DNA of 30,795 nucleotides from Entrophospora sp. SA101. Lineage: Eukaryota > Glomeromycota > Glomeromycetes > Entrophosporales > Entrophosporaceae. How positions within the stretch are numbered: position 1 is the first letter of the stretch; each line of letters begins with the position of its first letter. This document shows positions 1 through 10,669 of the stretch, one piece after another. The position numbers and the translations under genes are program-made. Below the pieces are notes generated by a model. That model was given only the letters and a program-made list of their open reading frames with translations. It did not search any database and had not been told where the DNA came from. The DNA is taken from assembly GCA_958430865.1 (NCBI GenBank), contig CAUDNR010003657.1:819-31613 (forward strand), in the 5' to 3' direction.

Positions 1-75
1 CGTTCAATTGTTATAACTAGAATAAGGCAAACCTTGTTTCAAAAAATCTGTGCCTCTACAAAAAAATCATGTACT

Positions 76-480
76 AGTATGGTTGGCTCGGTCTAAAGAC
101 CTCCTATTGCTGCGCCACGCGCTCAAATTTCAAAAAATTGCGATTTCGTGATTTGTTCAAAAATGTTTTAAAAAAGGGTTTCACGTGATTTTGTTTAAAA
201 AATTATTTCTTACTGCCAAATTTAGTGATGATGTTCAAAAACTTAACAATGATCATAGCACTCAAATTTCTCATGAGCATAGTAAAGTACATGTTTTAAA
301 AAAGAATAGAACTCTACAACAAAGGATTTTTTTGAGAAAACTTTTTTATTACATTAAAACTAAATACATATTCTATCAACTAATAGAGCTATTTTTTTAA
401 AAGATAGGACAGAAAATGACTTTTATACTTTTAAAATTTGCCCAAAATTTAGGAGGTCTTTAGACCAAGCCAACTATACT
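76..480. mobile_element. Short non-autonomous DNA element (MITE-like) with 31-bp terminal inverted repeats
   Basis: Bases 76-106 and 450-480 are reverse complements with only 2 mismatches in 31. The shared core reads GGTCTAAAGACCTCC and the outer ends are AGTATGG and CCAACTATACT. Between them lie about 340 bp of AT-rich sequence with no recognisable protein; a 71-codon open frame at 185-400 has no family signature. I see no convincing target-site duplication, although TACT occurs at both edges. It probably sits upstream of, or inside a first intron of, the ELP4 gene. Confidence 0.65.
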
Positions 481-1001
481 GAATAGATGCGGAATGAATA
501 CACATGGAAAAAACATATTTTTGATATGGAATGCATCAGAAAACACATTTTGATACAAAATACTCAATTTTACACATGTAATAATTATGACAGGTCCTGC
601 TATAATTATGCATAAGTTATTCTTTACTTGCTTGTTACTTGGCAAAGTTTCACACAACATTGAATAGCAAAAATGCCAATTATTCATAAAATGGTACCAA
701 ATCACCTTGTAAATTTACATATTGGACAAGGTTCTAATTATCATATTCAAAATCACATTAATATATATGTAATTTCCATTGTAATTTTACAAGTGAGTGC
801 AATAGTTGCATAATATTGCTCTGGAAAAATTTCCTAATGAGGCATAGATTAGAAAAGAAAAGAAGATAAAAAAACAAAATCTTAAAAATGAAATGGTTTT
901 AAAATTCAAAACATAAAATCTATAATAGTATAATCAGCAAATTAAATCATTTATTTATTTCCTTCTATATCTCTCTCTCTCTCAAAATTATCTTTTTTTA
1001 G
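481..1001. other. AT-rich stretch upstream of the first visible ELP4 exon; no gene seen
   Basis: No reading frame here matches the missing N-terminal half of Elp4 on either strand. The stretch ends in a polypyrimidine tract (CT repeat at 971-982, then a T run) and an AG at 1000-1001 that makes a good splice acceptor. It is therefore most simply the 3' part of an intron. Confidence 0.5.
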
Positions 1002-2132
1002 TTCCTGTTCCAATTAATTTACAAAATAAAGAGGTTTCAAATATTTTAAAATCTCAATTATTAACAACAACTTCTCCTTCTTCTTCGACGTCTTCTTCAA
1101 CATTAAATAAAAAAGAAAGCTCTTATTGTGAGATATTTGATCTCACTAAAATAATACCAAATTCAATATTGGAGAGTTCTTCAAAGCTAATTACACTGAT
1201 TGATGGCACTAATTGGATTAATCAAGAAAATATTGTTAAAGATAACGTTGATGATGAAAATCAATATGAAACAATTTTGATTAAATTGCAAAAAATTATC
1301 AAGGAGAATAATCCTAGGTTTTTCACATCTTTAAATAATTATATATTATATATTATTAGATTTTCTTATATTAATTTGTCTTTTTTAATAAAAAGAAACA
1401 TCCTTAGAATAGGAATACATTCTATTGCATCACCGTTTTGGAAAGCTAGAAATTCCAATGTAATAAAAAAGAATTTTCCTCTTAATCTTTTGCTTGAATT
1501 TTTTTTATCAAAAAAATCCCCATTCATATATGTTTATAAACATGTTATTATTAGGATGTTTTTAGATTTTTGCATGCACTAAGAGGATTGATTAGAAATA
1601 CATATAGTTCGGCAATCATTACAATACCAGCATATCTATATGAACCAATAAATGCATCATTTATAAGAAAAATTGAACATATTTGTGATGCAGTTGTAGA
1701 AATTGAATCATTTGCAGGTAGGTAACATTATATTGTATATAACTAATAACCCATCCACATGATGTTATATATTCTTATAATTTATTATATTTACATTTTC
1801 ATTGCTGTTATGTATTAGGATCATTGTCAAAATCCAATTTGATTTATTCAACATCTTTTAATGGTTTATTTCGTATTCATAAATTACCAACAATAAATTC
1901 TCTGGTTCCATCAACCATGAAATTATCTATATTATCAGGTGGTGGTAGTAATAGTGGTGGTGGTAATAGTGGTGGTGTTGGTATAAATAATAATTTAGGA
2001 TTTAAATTAAGACGTAAAAGATTTTCAATTGAAGTGTTTCATTTACCTCCTGAAGGTGAAATCAAAGAGACAAAATCCAATAATGATAATCTAGGAATTA
2101 ATGAGCAGAAAAATTTTGGTGAGGACTGGTAA
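1002..2132 (+). CDS. ELP4: Elongator complex protein 4 (PAXNEB family), 5'-partial
   Basis: Elp4 forms the hexameric RecA-like Elp4-Elp5-Elp6 ring of Elongator, which acts in modifying wobble uridines of tRNA. Visible exons are 1002-1459, 1555-1717 and 1819-2132, all in phase, giving about 310 residues. Recognised blocks, in family order: YCEIFDLTKIIP, then NILRIGIHSIASPFW, FLHALRGLIRNTYSSAIITI, the VVEIESFAGS block split by intron 2, FRIHKLPTINSL, and FKLRRKRFSIEVFHLPPEG. The 1555 exon restores the FLHALRGL motif that reading through the intron would lose. A Gly/Ser/Asn-rich insert lies just before FKLRRK. The N-terminal nucleotide-binding half is absent, so the true start is upstream of the window or before a long intron. 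The residues between KENNPR and KRNILRIG (about 1320-1400) look poorly conserved and could hide another intron. Confidence 0.85.
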
Positions 2133-2249
2133 AAAAATATTTTATTAAATTAATTAAATCGATTGATTTGATTAATTTTATATACGTTGTAAAGTTAAAT
2201 CTTTGGAATTAAAAATAATTAATTTTTAAAAGAAAACATTAATATTAAG

Positions 2250-2814
2250 ATTTTTTTGAAAATTTATTATCTGATTCATTTGCAAATGTATTCAAATTGT
2301 CAAGACTTGAATTCCAAGGAGAAGGAGGATGGTTGTAAATTTTGTATATTATTATTATTGTTATTATAAAAGTAGTATTGACATCATTATTGGTTCCTCT
2401 TGTAAAGGTAAAGCTTTTTTTGTATTTCCAAATAATTTAGGATCATATTGATACGATGAGAATGATAAGAAGTTGTAATATTATTATTAGTAGTAGTAGC
2501 AGCAGTAGTAACAGTTGAATAACTTCCTGGCATCAATTTATCCAAAGTTATTTCTTCAAAAGGTGTACCAGGCCTGATGTTGGAGAAAGAGTTGGTGATC
2601 TAGCAAATCGTAAAAGTGATTGAAGTGTTGTTGCAGTCGCAATCGTTGCCATTAGTGCATTGTTATTATTAATGAGGTTATCCAAAGATTTATCAACTAA
2701 TGATTATTCAGTTTCACTCTTTTCATTGCTAATAATAATGCTAACAGTATTATTAACACTATTGCTACTACTAACATTAAGAATAACTCCTTTACTTTTA
2801 GATTTTTGAATCAT
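2250..2814 (-). pseudogene. Decayed gene remnant of unknown family, Asn/Ser/Thr-rich
   Basis: Read on the minus strand from an ATG at 2814, coding-like text continues with interruptions. It begins MIQKSKSKGVILNVSSSN and meets a stop at 2704-2706. It continues as LQSLLRFARSPTLSPT, shifts by one base to RPGTPFEEITLDKLMPGSYS, and later reads YQYDPKLFGNTKKALPLQEE in another frame. Changes of frame and in-frame stops with conserved-looking segments suggest a broken gene. I do not recognise the family; the Ser/Thr/Pro-rich style resembles a fungal regulatory protein. It could also be an unannotated multi-exon gene, but I found no splice sites that repair all breaks. Confidence 0.35.
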
Positions 2815-3194
2815 ATCATTTTTTTTTCTCTTAGACTAGTTGTGTCATGATGTATTCCAAATATAGTTCCATTTTATTTTAAAAAAAATCAGAAATAAAT
2901 TTTTTGATTGATTTTATTATAAATATAAATATTAATGCCTGATACTTCGGAAAATTGTACGCTTACATAATATTAGTGTAATAGTAATATTTCCATATTC
3001 TATATGTCCCACCTCAGTTATACCCCACAAAAGATGACAAAAGGACGGACTTGTAAAGATGATTTCTGACGTCTGAAATCCGTGGAAGAAGACATAGTAA
3101 GTATTGGAAATGACAACTTCTTGTATAACATAGGATTTCTCTTATACTTACTAATTTTCAAAAGCTTCTAATTCATGAAAGTAAAGCCCTTTGA

Positions 3195-3338
3195 GCTTTA
3201 CAACACCAGGAATCGAAAGAAACTTTAAAAGAGAGAATGCTCAAACTTCTTAAAATGAAAAATATTGAGCGCCTTCATAATATAGAGTTTTCATTCAATC
3301 CAGCAACAATGGATCTTTTTACAACATTTACAGTATGA
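3195..3338 (+). pseudogene. Short coding relic, charged helix-like peptide
   Basis: A 47-codon open stretch without a start reads ALQHQESKETLKERMLKLLK and continues into NIERLHNIEFSFNPATMDLF before TGA. The composition (Lys/Glu/Leu heptads, normal codon use) is coding-like in a region of otherwise random AT-rich DNA. A stop (TGA at 3192-3194) immediately precedes it. No family recognised. Confidence 0.25.
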
Positions 3339-3683
3339 GTTATTATTATATAATCTAAACTTTATTTTTCGAACCACTATATACTACATCCATTTGAATT
3401 TGTAATGTTATTGAGGTTACACTAATCATTCTATTTAATATATATATTATATATAGTTAATATTATTATTATAATTATAATCCTAAATATCAGGTTTTCC
3501 GGTTCCATTCTAGTACTATATAGTAAATTTTTTATGTAAAAAAAAAATTGTGAATTCTTTCATGTAGGAAAACTTCTTCTGGATTATTCGCATAATAATA
3601 AATAAAATGTTTGCCGTTTTTTAAACGGAAAAGATTTCACATTTCATATCATTGACATATATGTCAAGATATGATATCATAGT

Positions 3684-3743
3684 TATATATATATCAAGAT
3701 AAATCATAATGATATATATATCGAGATAAATCATAATGATATA
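3684..3743. repeat. Imperfect tandem repeat, 27-bp period, two copies
   Basis: The unit contains GATAAATCATAATGATATAT and recurs after 27 bp with a single A/G change (ATCAAGAT versus ATCGAGAT). A more degenerate third copy may precede it near 3657. Confidence 0.7.
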
Positions 3744-4407
3744 TCAAAATGTAAAATTGACCGCCTGATTGAAAACTTGTCTTATCATTCGTTACATCAC
3801 ATAACTGGAGATGTTTTTCTATCAATATTAATATTAATATTGTTGTTGTTATTGTTGTTGTTGTTGTTATCACCAGTGTAATGGAGTGGCACGAAGGCAC
3901 AGCCGATGAATGATATTATTATATTTTTTCCACATTTATCATTCTACAATGAAAATTCTGGTTTTATCACAGATAAAAATTTTCCAGTAAATAAAACTGT
4001 TCTTTTTTTAACTTTTTACTTTTTGGTGATCTAAATATGGACCCTTTGCTATATAAGTATTAATTTACTGGTAAATATTTTTTTAAGAATTTTTAATTCC
4101 TTCTTATGACAAATAATTATCCTTTTATTTGTGACAATAAATTGATTCCAATTAAAGATCAGATTTTCGAAGTTGTATCATTAATGAAATCAATTATTTA
4201 AAATAAAAGAAAATCGTTATTTTATCAATAGAAAATTTTTATTTTTTCATGAACTAGTCCTTTTTCATATTTTTTATATACATTTAGTAAAAAAATTTTT
4301 TTTTAACGAAAATAATATTAAAAAATATAAAAATATATCTATTTTCCTTGTAAATAAATTGTTTTTCTAAAAAAAAAAAAAAACAACTCAAAAAAAAATC
4401 AAAAATC

Positions 4408-6065
4408 ATGACGTTTTCCTTGTATGTTTCTTTAATAATTATAATCATCATTGCTAGCTTTCAAGTTTCAGTTAATTGTCAACTGAATAGTGATTCTCCT
4501 ACCTACAACTTTACTGTTCGTAAAGTAGGAAGCTGTAATTTGACACTTTGGGAAAATTCTCCTGTTCTTGATCAATTGGATCAATTAAATGTTTGTATTC
4601 TTTATTTTTTTCACAATGCATATACATTTATATATTTATCAATCATCAATCCATTAATCCAATCAATATAGGGTGCAATACATAATTGGCCAAAGGTTAA
4701 CATAACTAATGTTAAGAGATGGATGGCTTATGTCAAGTGTGACGCACCTCTTATGCTGAAAAACATAACCGAGTTGGACACTAGTGAAGCAGTAATACTC
4801 CCATACGATTATGCTTTGTGTAAATATTACCTGGCTCATGCGGAGGATCTCCACGTTCCAATATTCGTAGGAACGAGTGAAAGTTGTAATGAGTTGATGG
4901 TGAATGATGGATTTTATGGTACAATCAGTCCTATTATTACAACAGCTCCTACAACAATTCCTCCCACCGTCACTGATACTACTAATGATGAAAATAAAAA
5001 AGTGATGGATACCTATAAGACTGCTATGATAATCTTATACGCAATATCTGGTGTAGTATTAGGCATATTCTTTTTGGTGATAATCACAAATCTTGTTAGA
5101 AACAGATCTGCTTCATCTCGTCCATTAGCAAGAAGGTCTCGCGACATTGATGGAAATAACGATAATAATGAACCTGGAATTACAAAATCTGTTTTGGATA
5201 GTTTTCCTGTTTATTTATTCTCTTTAAGAGGCAATAATAACGATAATAATAATGACCTTGAAAAAAATAAATCTAAAGCAATCGATAAATTAGATACAAT
5301 AAATGATTCTACTCCGGTTATTAGTCGTCAAGCTGATCAAAATTCAGAAAAATTTACTAAAACCGATAATGACACTAACAACGATAATAAAGATGTTATT
5401 AATATCAAGATAGATACATTACAAGAACCTAAAGCTGCAATTTTAAAAGAAAATAAATCTATAGTTCCACCTGCTATATTAGCATCAAATAATATAACTG
5501 ATGCACAATTAACTTGCCCAATTTGTTTGGGAGATTTTGAACAAGGCGAAAAATTAAGAATCTTACCTTGTCATCATCAATACCACATGTAAGTTTATCC
5601 TATCTATCTATCTATTACCTTGCTTTTAATTTTAATTTAGTCACATCATCTCATCTTTTGATTAAAATTATTTGTATTTAAATGAATAGATCTTGTATTG
5701 ATCCTTGGCTTTTAGATGTATCATCATTATGTCCAATGTGTAAAGCTGATTGCACGACTTGGAATATTGATGAAAGTAATAATGAAGACTCAAAAACACC
5801 AACTACAATTATCACTACTACAAATTCTTCTACTTCTTCACCTATTGAATCCAGAAATAATGATCATGGTGCTTTCCCTCACTTCAGATGGGTAAAATAT
5901 CTTGCATCTATTCGTAAAGAAGGACGTAGAACAAGCAGATTATTTAGAAATTCACGTGGTGGTAGTGGTAGTGGTGATAATAGTGTAAATAATAACAATA
6001 ACAATAATAATGATAATAATAACAATGAAATTATAAATGCTTCTGTTAGTAGCAATAATAGTTAG
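4408..6065 (+). CDS. PA-TM-RING type E3 ubiquitin ligase (secretory/endosomal membrane)
   Basis: Predicted single-pass membrane RING-H2 ubiquitin ligase of the PA-TM-RING class (RNF13/GRAIL-like). Exons 4408-4590, 4672-5588 and 5690-6065 join in phase to 491 residues. Residues 1-24 form a signal peptide ending near VNCQ. The luminal part up to about residue 178 resembles a protease-associated domain (SEAVILPYDYALC, VPIFVGTSESC) with several Asn-X-Ser/Thr sites. A transmembrane helix spans about 179-203. The cytosolic side has an Asn/Asp-rich linker, then a RING-H2 at about 343-388: CPIC, then CHHQYH, then Cys and CPMC, in the correct C3H2C3 spacing. The second intron splits the RING between the second His and the next Cys; without splicing the RING would be truncated. 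The Ser/Asn-rich tail includes RKEGRRTSRLF and a long Asn run. Substrates cannot be inferred. Confidence 0.88.
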
Positions 6066-6522
6066 AGTATTGGATGGAATAGATGGAATCACCTTTTATG
6101 TTTATACTATTGTTATTATTATACTTGTTTCTTTGTAAAATTCTTATTCTTTGTACAAAGTCAAAATTTATTATTATTTTATATATATATTTTTTTTTTG
6201 TTATAACCATTGGATGAAGAAAAATAATGATATGTAATGTATATATATGTAAAAAGGCGACTTTATTTTTATTTCTTTCTTTCTTTTTGTAAAATCCATA
6301 AAATTTTTTATTTTTATTTTTAATTTTTTTTTAAAATTGATAAAAATAAAACAATATATATTTCAATATACATATCAGAATCAACGTTAGCCCCAATTGA
6401 TTTTAATTATTTTATTTTGTAAGTAATAATAAAAAAAGATAAAAATCAAAAAAAAAGCAAAAATGTTATTTTATATACCCAATCTAATTTCTATTTTCGA
6501 AGTAAAGTATAATAGCGCGTGC

Positions 6523-6556
<34 letters not shown>

Positions 6557-6668
6557 AGTAGTAAATATATATATTCTCTTTATTTTTTTTTTCAAAAAAA
6601 AAATAAATAAAAATTTACATTAATTAATTATTCCATACTCTCCAAACCTAAAAGTAAAAATTTCTTTA
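6066..6668. other. Intergenic region between two convergent genes, microsatellite-rich
   Basis: This holds the 3' flanks of the RING ligase (+) and the PRP38B-like gene (-). I see only AT-rich sequence, A/T homopolymers and a GT/AT microsatellite at 6515-6555. Both genes must terminate here; no gene is visible. Confidence 0.7.
6515..6555. repeat. Compound GC/GT/AT dinucleotide microsatellite
   Basis: A GCGCGTGCGT start runs into about 12 GT units and then AT units. Alternating purine-pyrimidine tracts like this can adopt Z-DNA. Confidence 0.9.
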
Positions 6669-8701
6669 TTAATTTTTAGGACTTCTGCTTCTGCGACGCT
6701 CATAACTTCTTTCATCGTCATGTCTTCTTTTGTTACGATCATAGTCATTACCTGATGAGCGTCTACCACTATCATAATCTCTTTCTTTATTATCACGACT
6801 AGAACTTCTATGCCGTCTATGATGATGATAACGCTCACGGCTATCACTCCTACTACGCTTGCGTTCCCGATCTCCTCTGTATCTGTCATGATCTCGACGT
6901 CCTCGATCATAATCATAATCTCTATATCTGTGTGATCTCGAAGATCCTCCTCCTTGTTCAATACTACGACTACGTGTTCTACTACGTCTGCTACTATGCT
7001 CTCGTTCTTCATCTTCACCACCACGTCTCGAAACAGCACGATCAGATGGTCTTGGCTCTAAATCATACGAATCTCTCCTAATAGTCATCATAACCAATAA
7101 ATACGCAAATATATATATATATATATATATAAAATTAAAAAAAAGAAATATTAGTAAACTGTTTTTTGTTGTTAATTATGATTAATTGTAAAAGAGTTTA
7201 TTTTTTTAAAGAATGTTTTTTTATTTTTTTTGGGGGGAGCTTGATTTTTTCATTAATATATAGTATTATATTATTATTATCTTTCTACCTCATTCCCTAG
7301 CAAATGATGAAGAAATCCACTCGTGTTTTTAATATTTTTTTTATTTTATTTTTTTTTTTTAATTTTTAAAATTTTTAAAAAGATGTAAAGGAGGAAGAAA
7401 AAATTTAATAATAATATAAATATATATTTCATATATATATGTGCCTACCTTGATAATGATGAAGGTGGTAGTGGTGTTGGTGGAAGATCTTGTGATGAAT
7501 ATTCTTTTAATCTTTGATCAATATCACGTGCTATTGGAACAGGAATACGTGGTAGTATGGTACCAAGCCATTTTTGCTCAGTTAATAGTTGACTGCAAAT
7601 TTTACCAATTGTCCTATAAATATATATAATATAAATGTATGATGTATGTTTATGTATAAATAAATATAGGTGGATCAATTAAATTATTTGTTATAGAAAA
7701 AATTTTTTTTTTCAAGTACATAATACACATAATATATATATAACTCACTATTGAATATATAATTACTTTCTTGGAGTGTAATAAAATATATATATACTCC
7801 ATAGAACATACATACATTATTATTGGACGAGCGCCACCTTGAACTTGAAGCTCTTCTTCATCATCTAAATATGCTTCAAACCATTCCCATAAATTTTCTG
7901 GTTTACAAACGTATCGAAGATATAAAAATCCTAAAGCACGAATATATCTATTAAAAAAAATTTTTTTTATGATAAATTTTTTGATTTAACATTTAAAAAT
8001 AAAAATATAAATATATATGCTGAGAAAAGGAAAAAAATCATACGGTGAATCAGGATGTTCAATTAATCCTGATACTTGTTTAACGGTTAATCGAAGGGTC
8101 CAAAGTTTATATAATAAACAAAATGCTGTCGAAGCTGTTGTTCCCTTTAGGAATGGTTCTATTTTAAATTAAAAATAGGATAATTAATTAATTAACCCAA
8201 ATTGTATACATATTTTGGCAAGCCTAAATAATAATAAAAAAGGCATTGGTGTTTACCTACCAAGTGACTCAACTATTATGTTAATTGTTTTTGAATATGT
8301 AAATTATTGATTCAAAATGTAAATTAATAAATGCTATTGATTAACTAGAATTTCAATTAAATATGTAACAAAACAAAAAAAAATATTACCATGATTATAA
8401 ATTTCATCAATAACTTCATGATAGGTTTTTAATTCGCTATTTTTTTTTAAAAAAAAATAAACCGTTAATTAAAAAACTACTGTCAAGATTAAAGTATTTT
8501 TTTAAAATAAGCTTGAACAATATTGAGACAACATACTCACTAAAGTTGCTTGAAATAAGGAGAAGCTTGAATATTCTGATAAAGAATGTTATTCAAATTC
8601 ATAGTAACCTCATTCCCCAAAGTTTCAAGTTTATTTGATTGTTTTGAGCCATTTTTATCTTGTTTTTTTGTCATGTTTAAAGCTGATGTGGGGTTGTTCA
8701 T
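6669..8701 (-). CDS. PRP38B: Pre-mRNA-splicing factor 38B-like protein (PRP38 domain plus RS tail)
   Basis: PRP38-family proteins act at spliceosome activation. Six exons on the minus strand (8701-8541, 8436-8390, 8158-8044, 7947-7816, 7613-7449, 7077-6669) sum to 342 residues in frame. The start ATG (8701-8699) has an in-frame stop upstream. After a 28-residue lead comes GNEVTMNLN, then SPYFKQLYELKTYHEVIDEI across intron 1, STAFCLLYKLWTLRLTVKQV, DSPYIRALGFLYLRYV, LWEWFEAYLDDEEE and TIGKICSQLL...PRIPVPIARDID, in PRP38B order (about residues 29-195). Residues 207-342 are an Arg/Ser/Asp-rich RS tail (RSRTRSRS, RKRSRSDSRE). The glycine-rich insert that animal PRP38B carries before STAFC is absent, as in compact family members. 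The long last intron (7078-7448) contains an AT microsatellite. Confidence 0.93.
7109..7131. repeat. AT dinucleotide microsatellite inside the last PRP38B-like intron
   Basis: An uninterrupted AT run of about 11 units sits some 30 bp upstream (in transcript sense) of the splice acceptor at 7079-7078. Confidence 0.9.
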
Positions 8702-9250
8702 GTAATTTCTATTTATTTATAGGAATTTTTTTTGCAATCAAATTTGGAAAGATTTTTAAACCAATAAATTTCCATTATCAGGTATTACAAAACATGGAAT
8801 TACGTAATTTTTTTGAATATTTAAACAAGTCCGTCCGTCCACATCCTACAACACCAAGTTCCAGGTGGGATAAGCATATATTTTTTATCATAAAATAGTG
8901 TATTAGCGATGTTACATGCAAATATAACTTTTGAATCCTTACAATTTGCCTTCTTGATGATGACAATACAAAGAATACATATTTTCCAAATCTTTGGTTA
9001 TTCTATCAATAGCTGTGGATTATCTCATCGATGTAGAAAAAACATACATTCTTAAAAATACTGTATTCGATCAAAAAAAATCACAATCAAAACTTTGATC
9101 TGATTAAGATTTTTATTGTAAAGCGCTATATTATCGAATATCATTACTTATCTAGGTAAAATATTGTAAATTTTTTTCCATTACAAATCAATTTTATGAA
9201 ATCCCATCATTTATTATTATTATATTTTAATTTTCAAAAATTTTAGCAAA
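8702..9250. other. Shared 549-bp promoter region between two divergent genes
   Basis: It separates the ATG of the PRP38B-like gene (-) from that of the Bqt4-like gene (+), so it should drive both. No consensus core promoter can be assigned. It contains a GC-richer 46-bp motif pair at 8825-8870 (ACAAGTCCGTCC ... AGGTGGGA) whose reverse-complement counterpart is at 3007-3054. Confidence 0.55.
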
Positions 9251-10669
9251 ATGGTCACCACAAGAACAAGTACTCGAAGTAGAAACGCAAACAATGATAA
9301 AAACAACACAAACAATAAGAACATTGCTAATAACAAGAAAAAGAAAACGAATAATTTTGAAGTTGAATCCGATTCGGGACAAAATGTAACAACAAGACCA
9401 ATTGCAACTCCTCGTACCAAAAGTCGTCGTACAACTCCACCAACTCCAACACGTACTTCTCCAAGGAACGTTCGTAAATCAACGTCTACTCCCTCAAACT
9501 ATCCTCATTCAAAGGTCTTTAAAAAGCATTATATAAACGACATCCCGATCCTCGAAACTACCATAAGATTTGAGGAGGACGAGTATGATGTTTGGCGTCG
9601 TCTAGATACTGACGAAGTTAACCTTTATTACATGTTGCGTGTCAGATATCCTACTGATAAAGAAGAGAATGAATGGAAACATGAACTTGAAAAATTGAAA
9701 AAAGAAGTTACTGAATATAGAAACGTTGAAGAGGGTTATTTTCATGGTATTTGGTAAGTAATTCATATTAAAAAATGTATTATTATATTATTATGAAAAT
9801 TTGTATTAATCAATCTCTTTACATCATATACTTGTATAATTATTTAGGATCTCGCTTAAAACAGGTAAATGACATATTATATAATGATAGGTACGTATTA
9901 TTTATTATATATTAAAAATATTAATTACTTATTATACGACAATTAGCACGTGATATTGCTGAAAGATACGAAATTTATGATAGTGTGTCTGTATTATTTG
10001 AACATGATAATTTGTGGTATGTGAGCCCAAAAAAAAGATCAAGAATAAAGGTAATTTGGAAATTCTATCCATAATGCATACACAAATAAATAAATAAATA
10101 TTTACATATACTCAATCATACAAAAAAAATTATATTAGAATAGTCATGATGATTCCAAGGAAAATGGCACATCTAGTAATGAGACTGAGTCAATCAATGG
10201 TTCAAACGTAAAAGTAGAAACCAATTTTGATAATGATCAAGCATCTTATAAAGAACCCAAAAAAAAAGCTGCTGTTCGTTTCTCTATCACAAATAAATCA
10301 ATCAATAACCATATCAACAAGAGTTTAACCGACAGTAACAGTGACAATGATGATGATAATGACAACTCGTCACCGGTCGACATCAAAGGAAAGAGACCAC
10401 AACAATCCACTGATCGTGACCATGATGATGTTAATACGGAAGTTGCTTCTACTAAAACGACGTACATTCACGAGGAAATAGCTGTTCTTAAACCCGATGT
10501 CAAAGATGAAATCAAATCGCTCAAAAGAAAATCGGACGAACCCGACGGCCTTTTCAGTGCCTGTTCTAGATCAAAAAGATGTATACTCTGGACCGGAATT
10601 GGTGCTGCAATTGGTGCTAGTGTGACAGCAGCAGCTCTTAACAACTTTGGAATTGGATATTGGACCTAA
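9251..10669 (+). CDS. APSES/KilA-N-type protein with C-terminal membrane helix, Bqt4-like
   Basis: Proposed nuclear-envelope chromatin anchor. Exons 9251-9753, 9848-9864, 9947-10050 and 10139-10669 sum to 384 residues in frame. Residues 1-90 are disordered, basic and TP-rich. Residues about 93-205 resemble the HTH APSES fold in the variant typical of Bqt4-related proteins: YDVWRRLDTDEVNLYYMLR aligns with the FLMRR..DGYVSATGMFK strand-helix, then RYPTDKEENEW, an acidic-basic helix, and GIWISLKTARDIAERYEIYD for the usual GNVWIPPEEALKLAEEY segment. An acidic, disordered linker follows. A hydrophobic glycine/alanine helix at about 356-375 (CILWTGIGAAIGASVTAAAL) ends 9 residues from the C terminus and is preceded by basic residues. 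This layout matches fission-yeast Bqt4, an inner-nuclear-membrane telomere anchor. The family call rests on my reading, not on a search. Exon 2 is only 17 bases and encodes part of the APSES helix. Confidence 0.68.

Larger units (their letters stand above)
2133..4407. other. 2.3-kb intergenic region with gene relics and simple repeats
   Basis: No intact gene seen. It holds a decayed minus-strand reading frame (2250-2814), a short plus-strand coding relic (3195-3338), a short motif pair (3007-3054) matched in inverted orientation at 8825-8870, an imperfect tandem repeat (3684-3743) and a TTG/TTA triplet run near 3840-3870. The last 300 bp are A/T-homopolymer rich and would include the promoter and 5' UTR of the RING-finger gene. 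Confidence 0.5.

Noticed and set aside
185..400. 71-codon open frame inside the inverted-repeat element
   Set aside because: No domain, hydrophobic/Lys-Phe AT-bias composition, and the element is too small to encode a transposase.
6620..7039. Val/Ile/Met-rich minus-strand frame overlapping the RS tail
   Set aside because: It is out of frame with the PRP38 exons; the RS frame connects in phase to the PRP38 domain.
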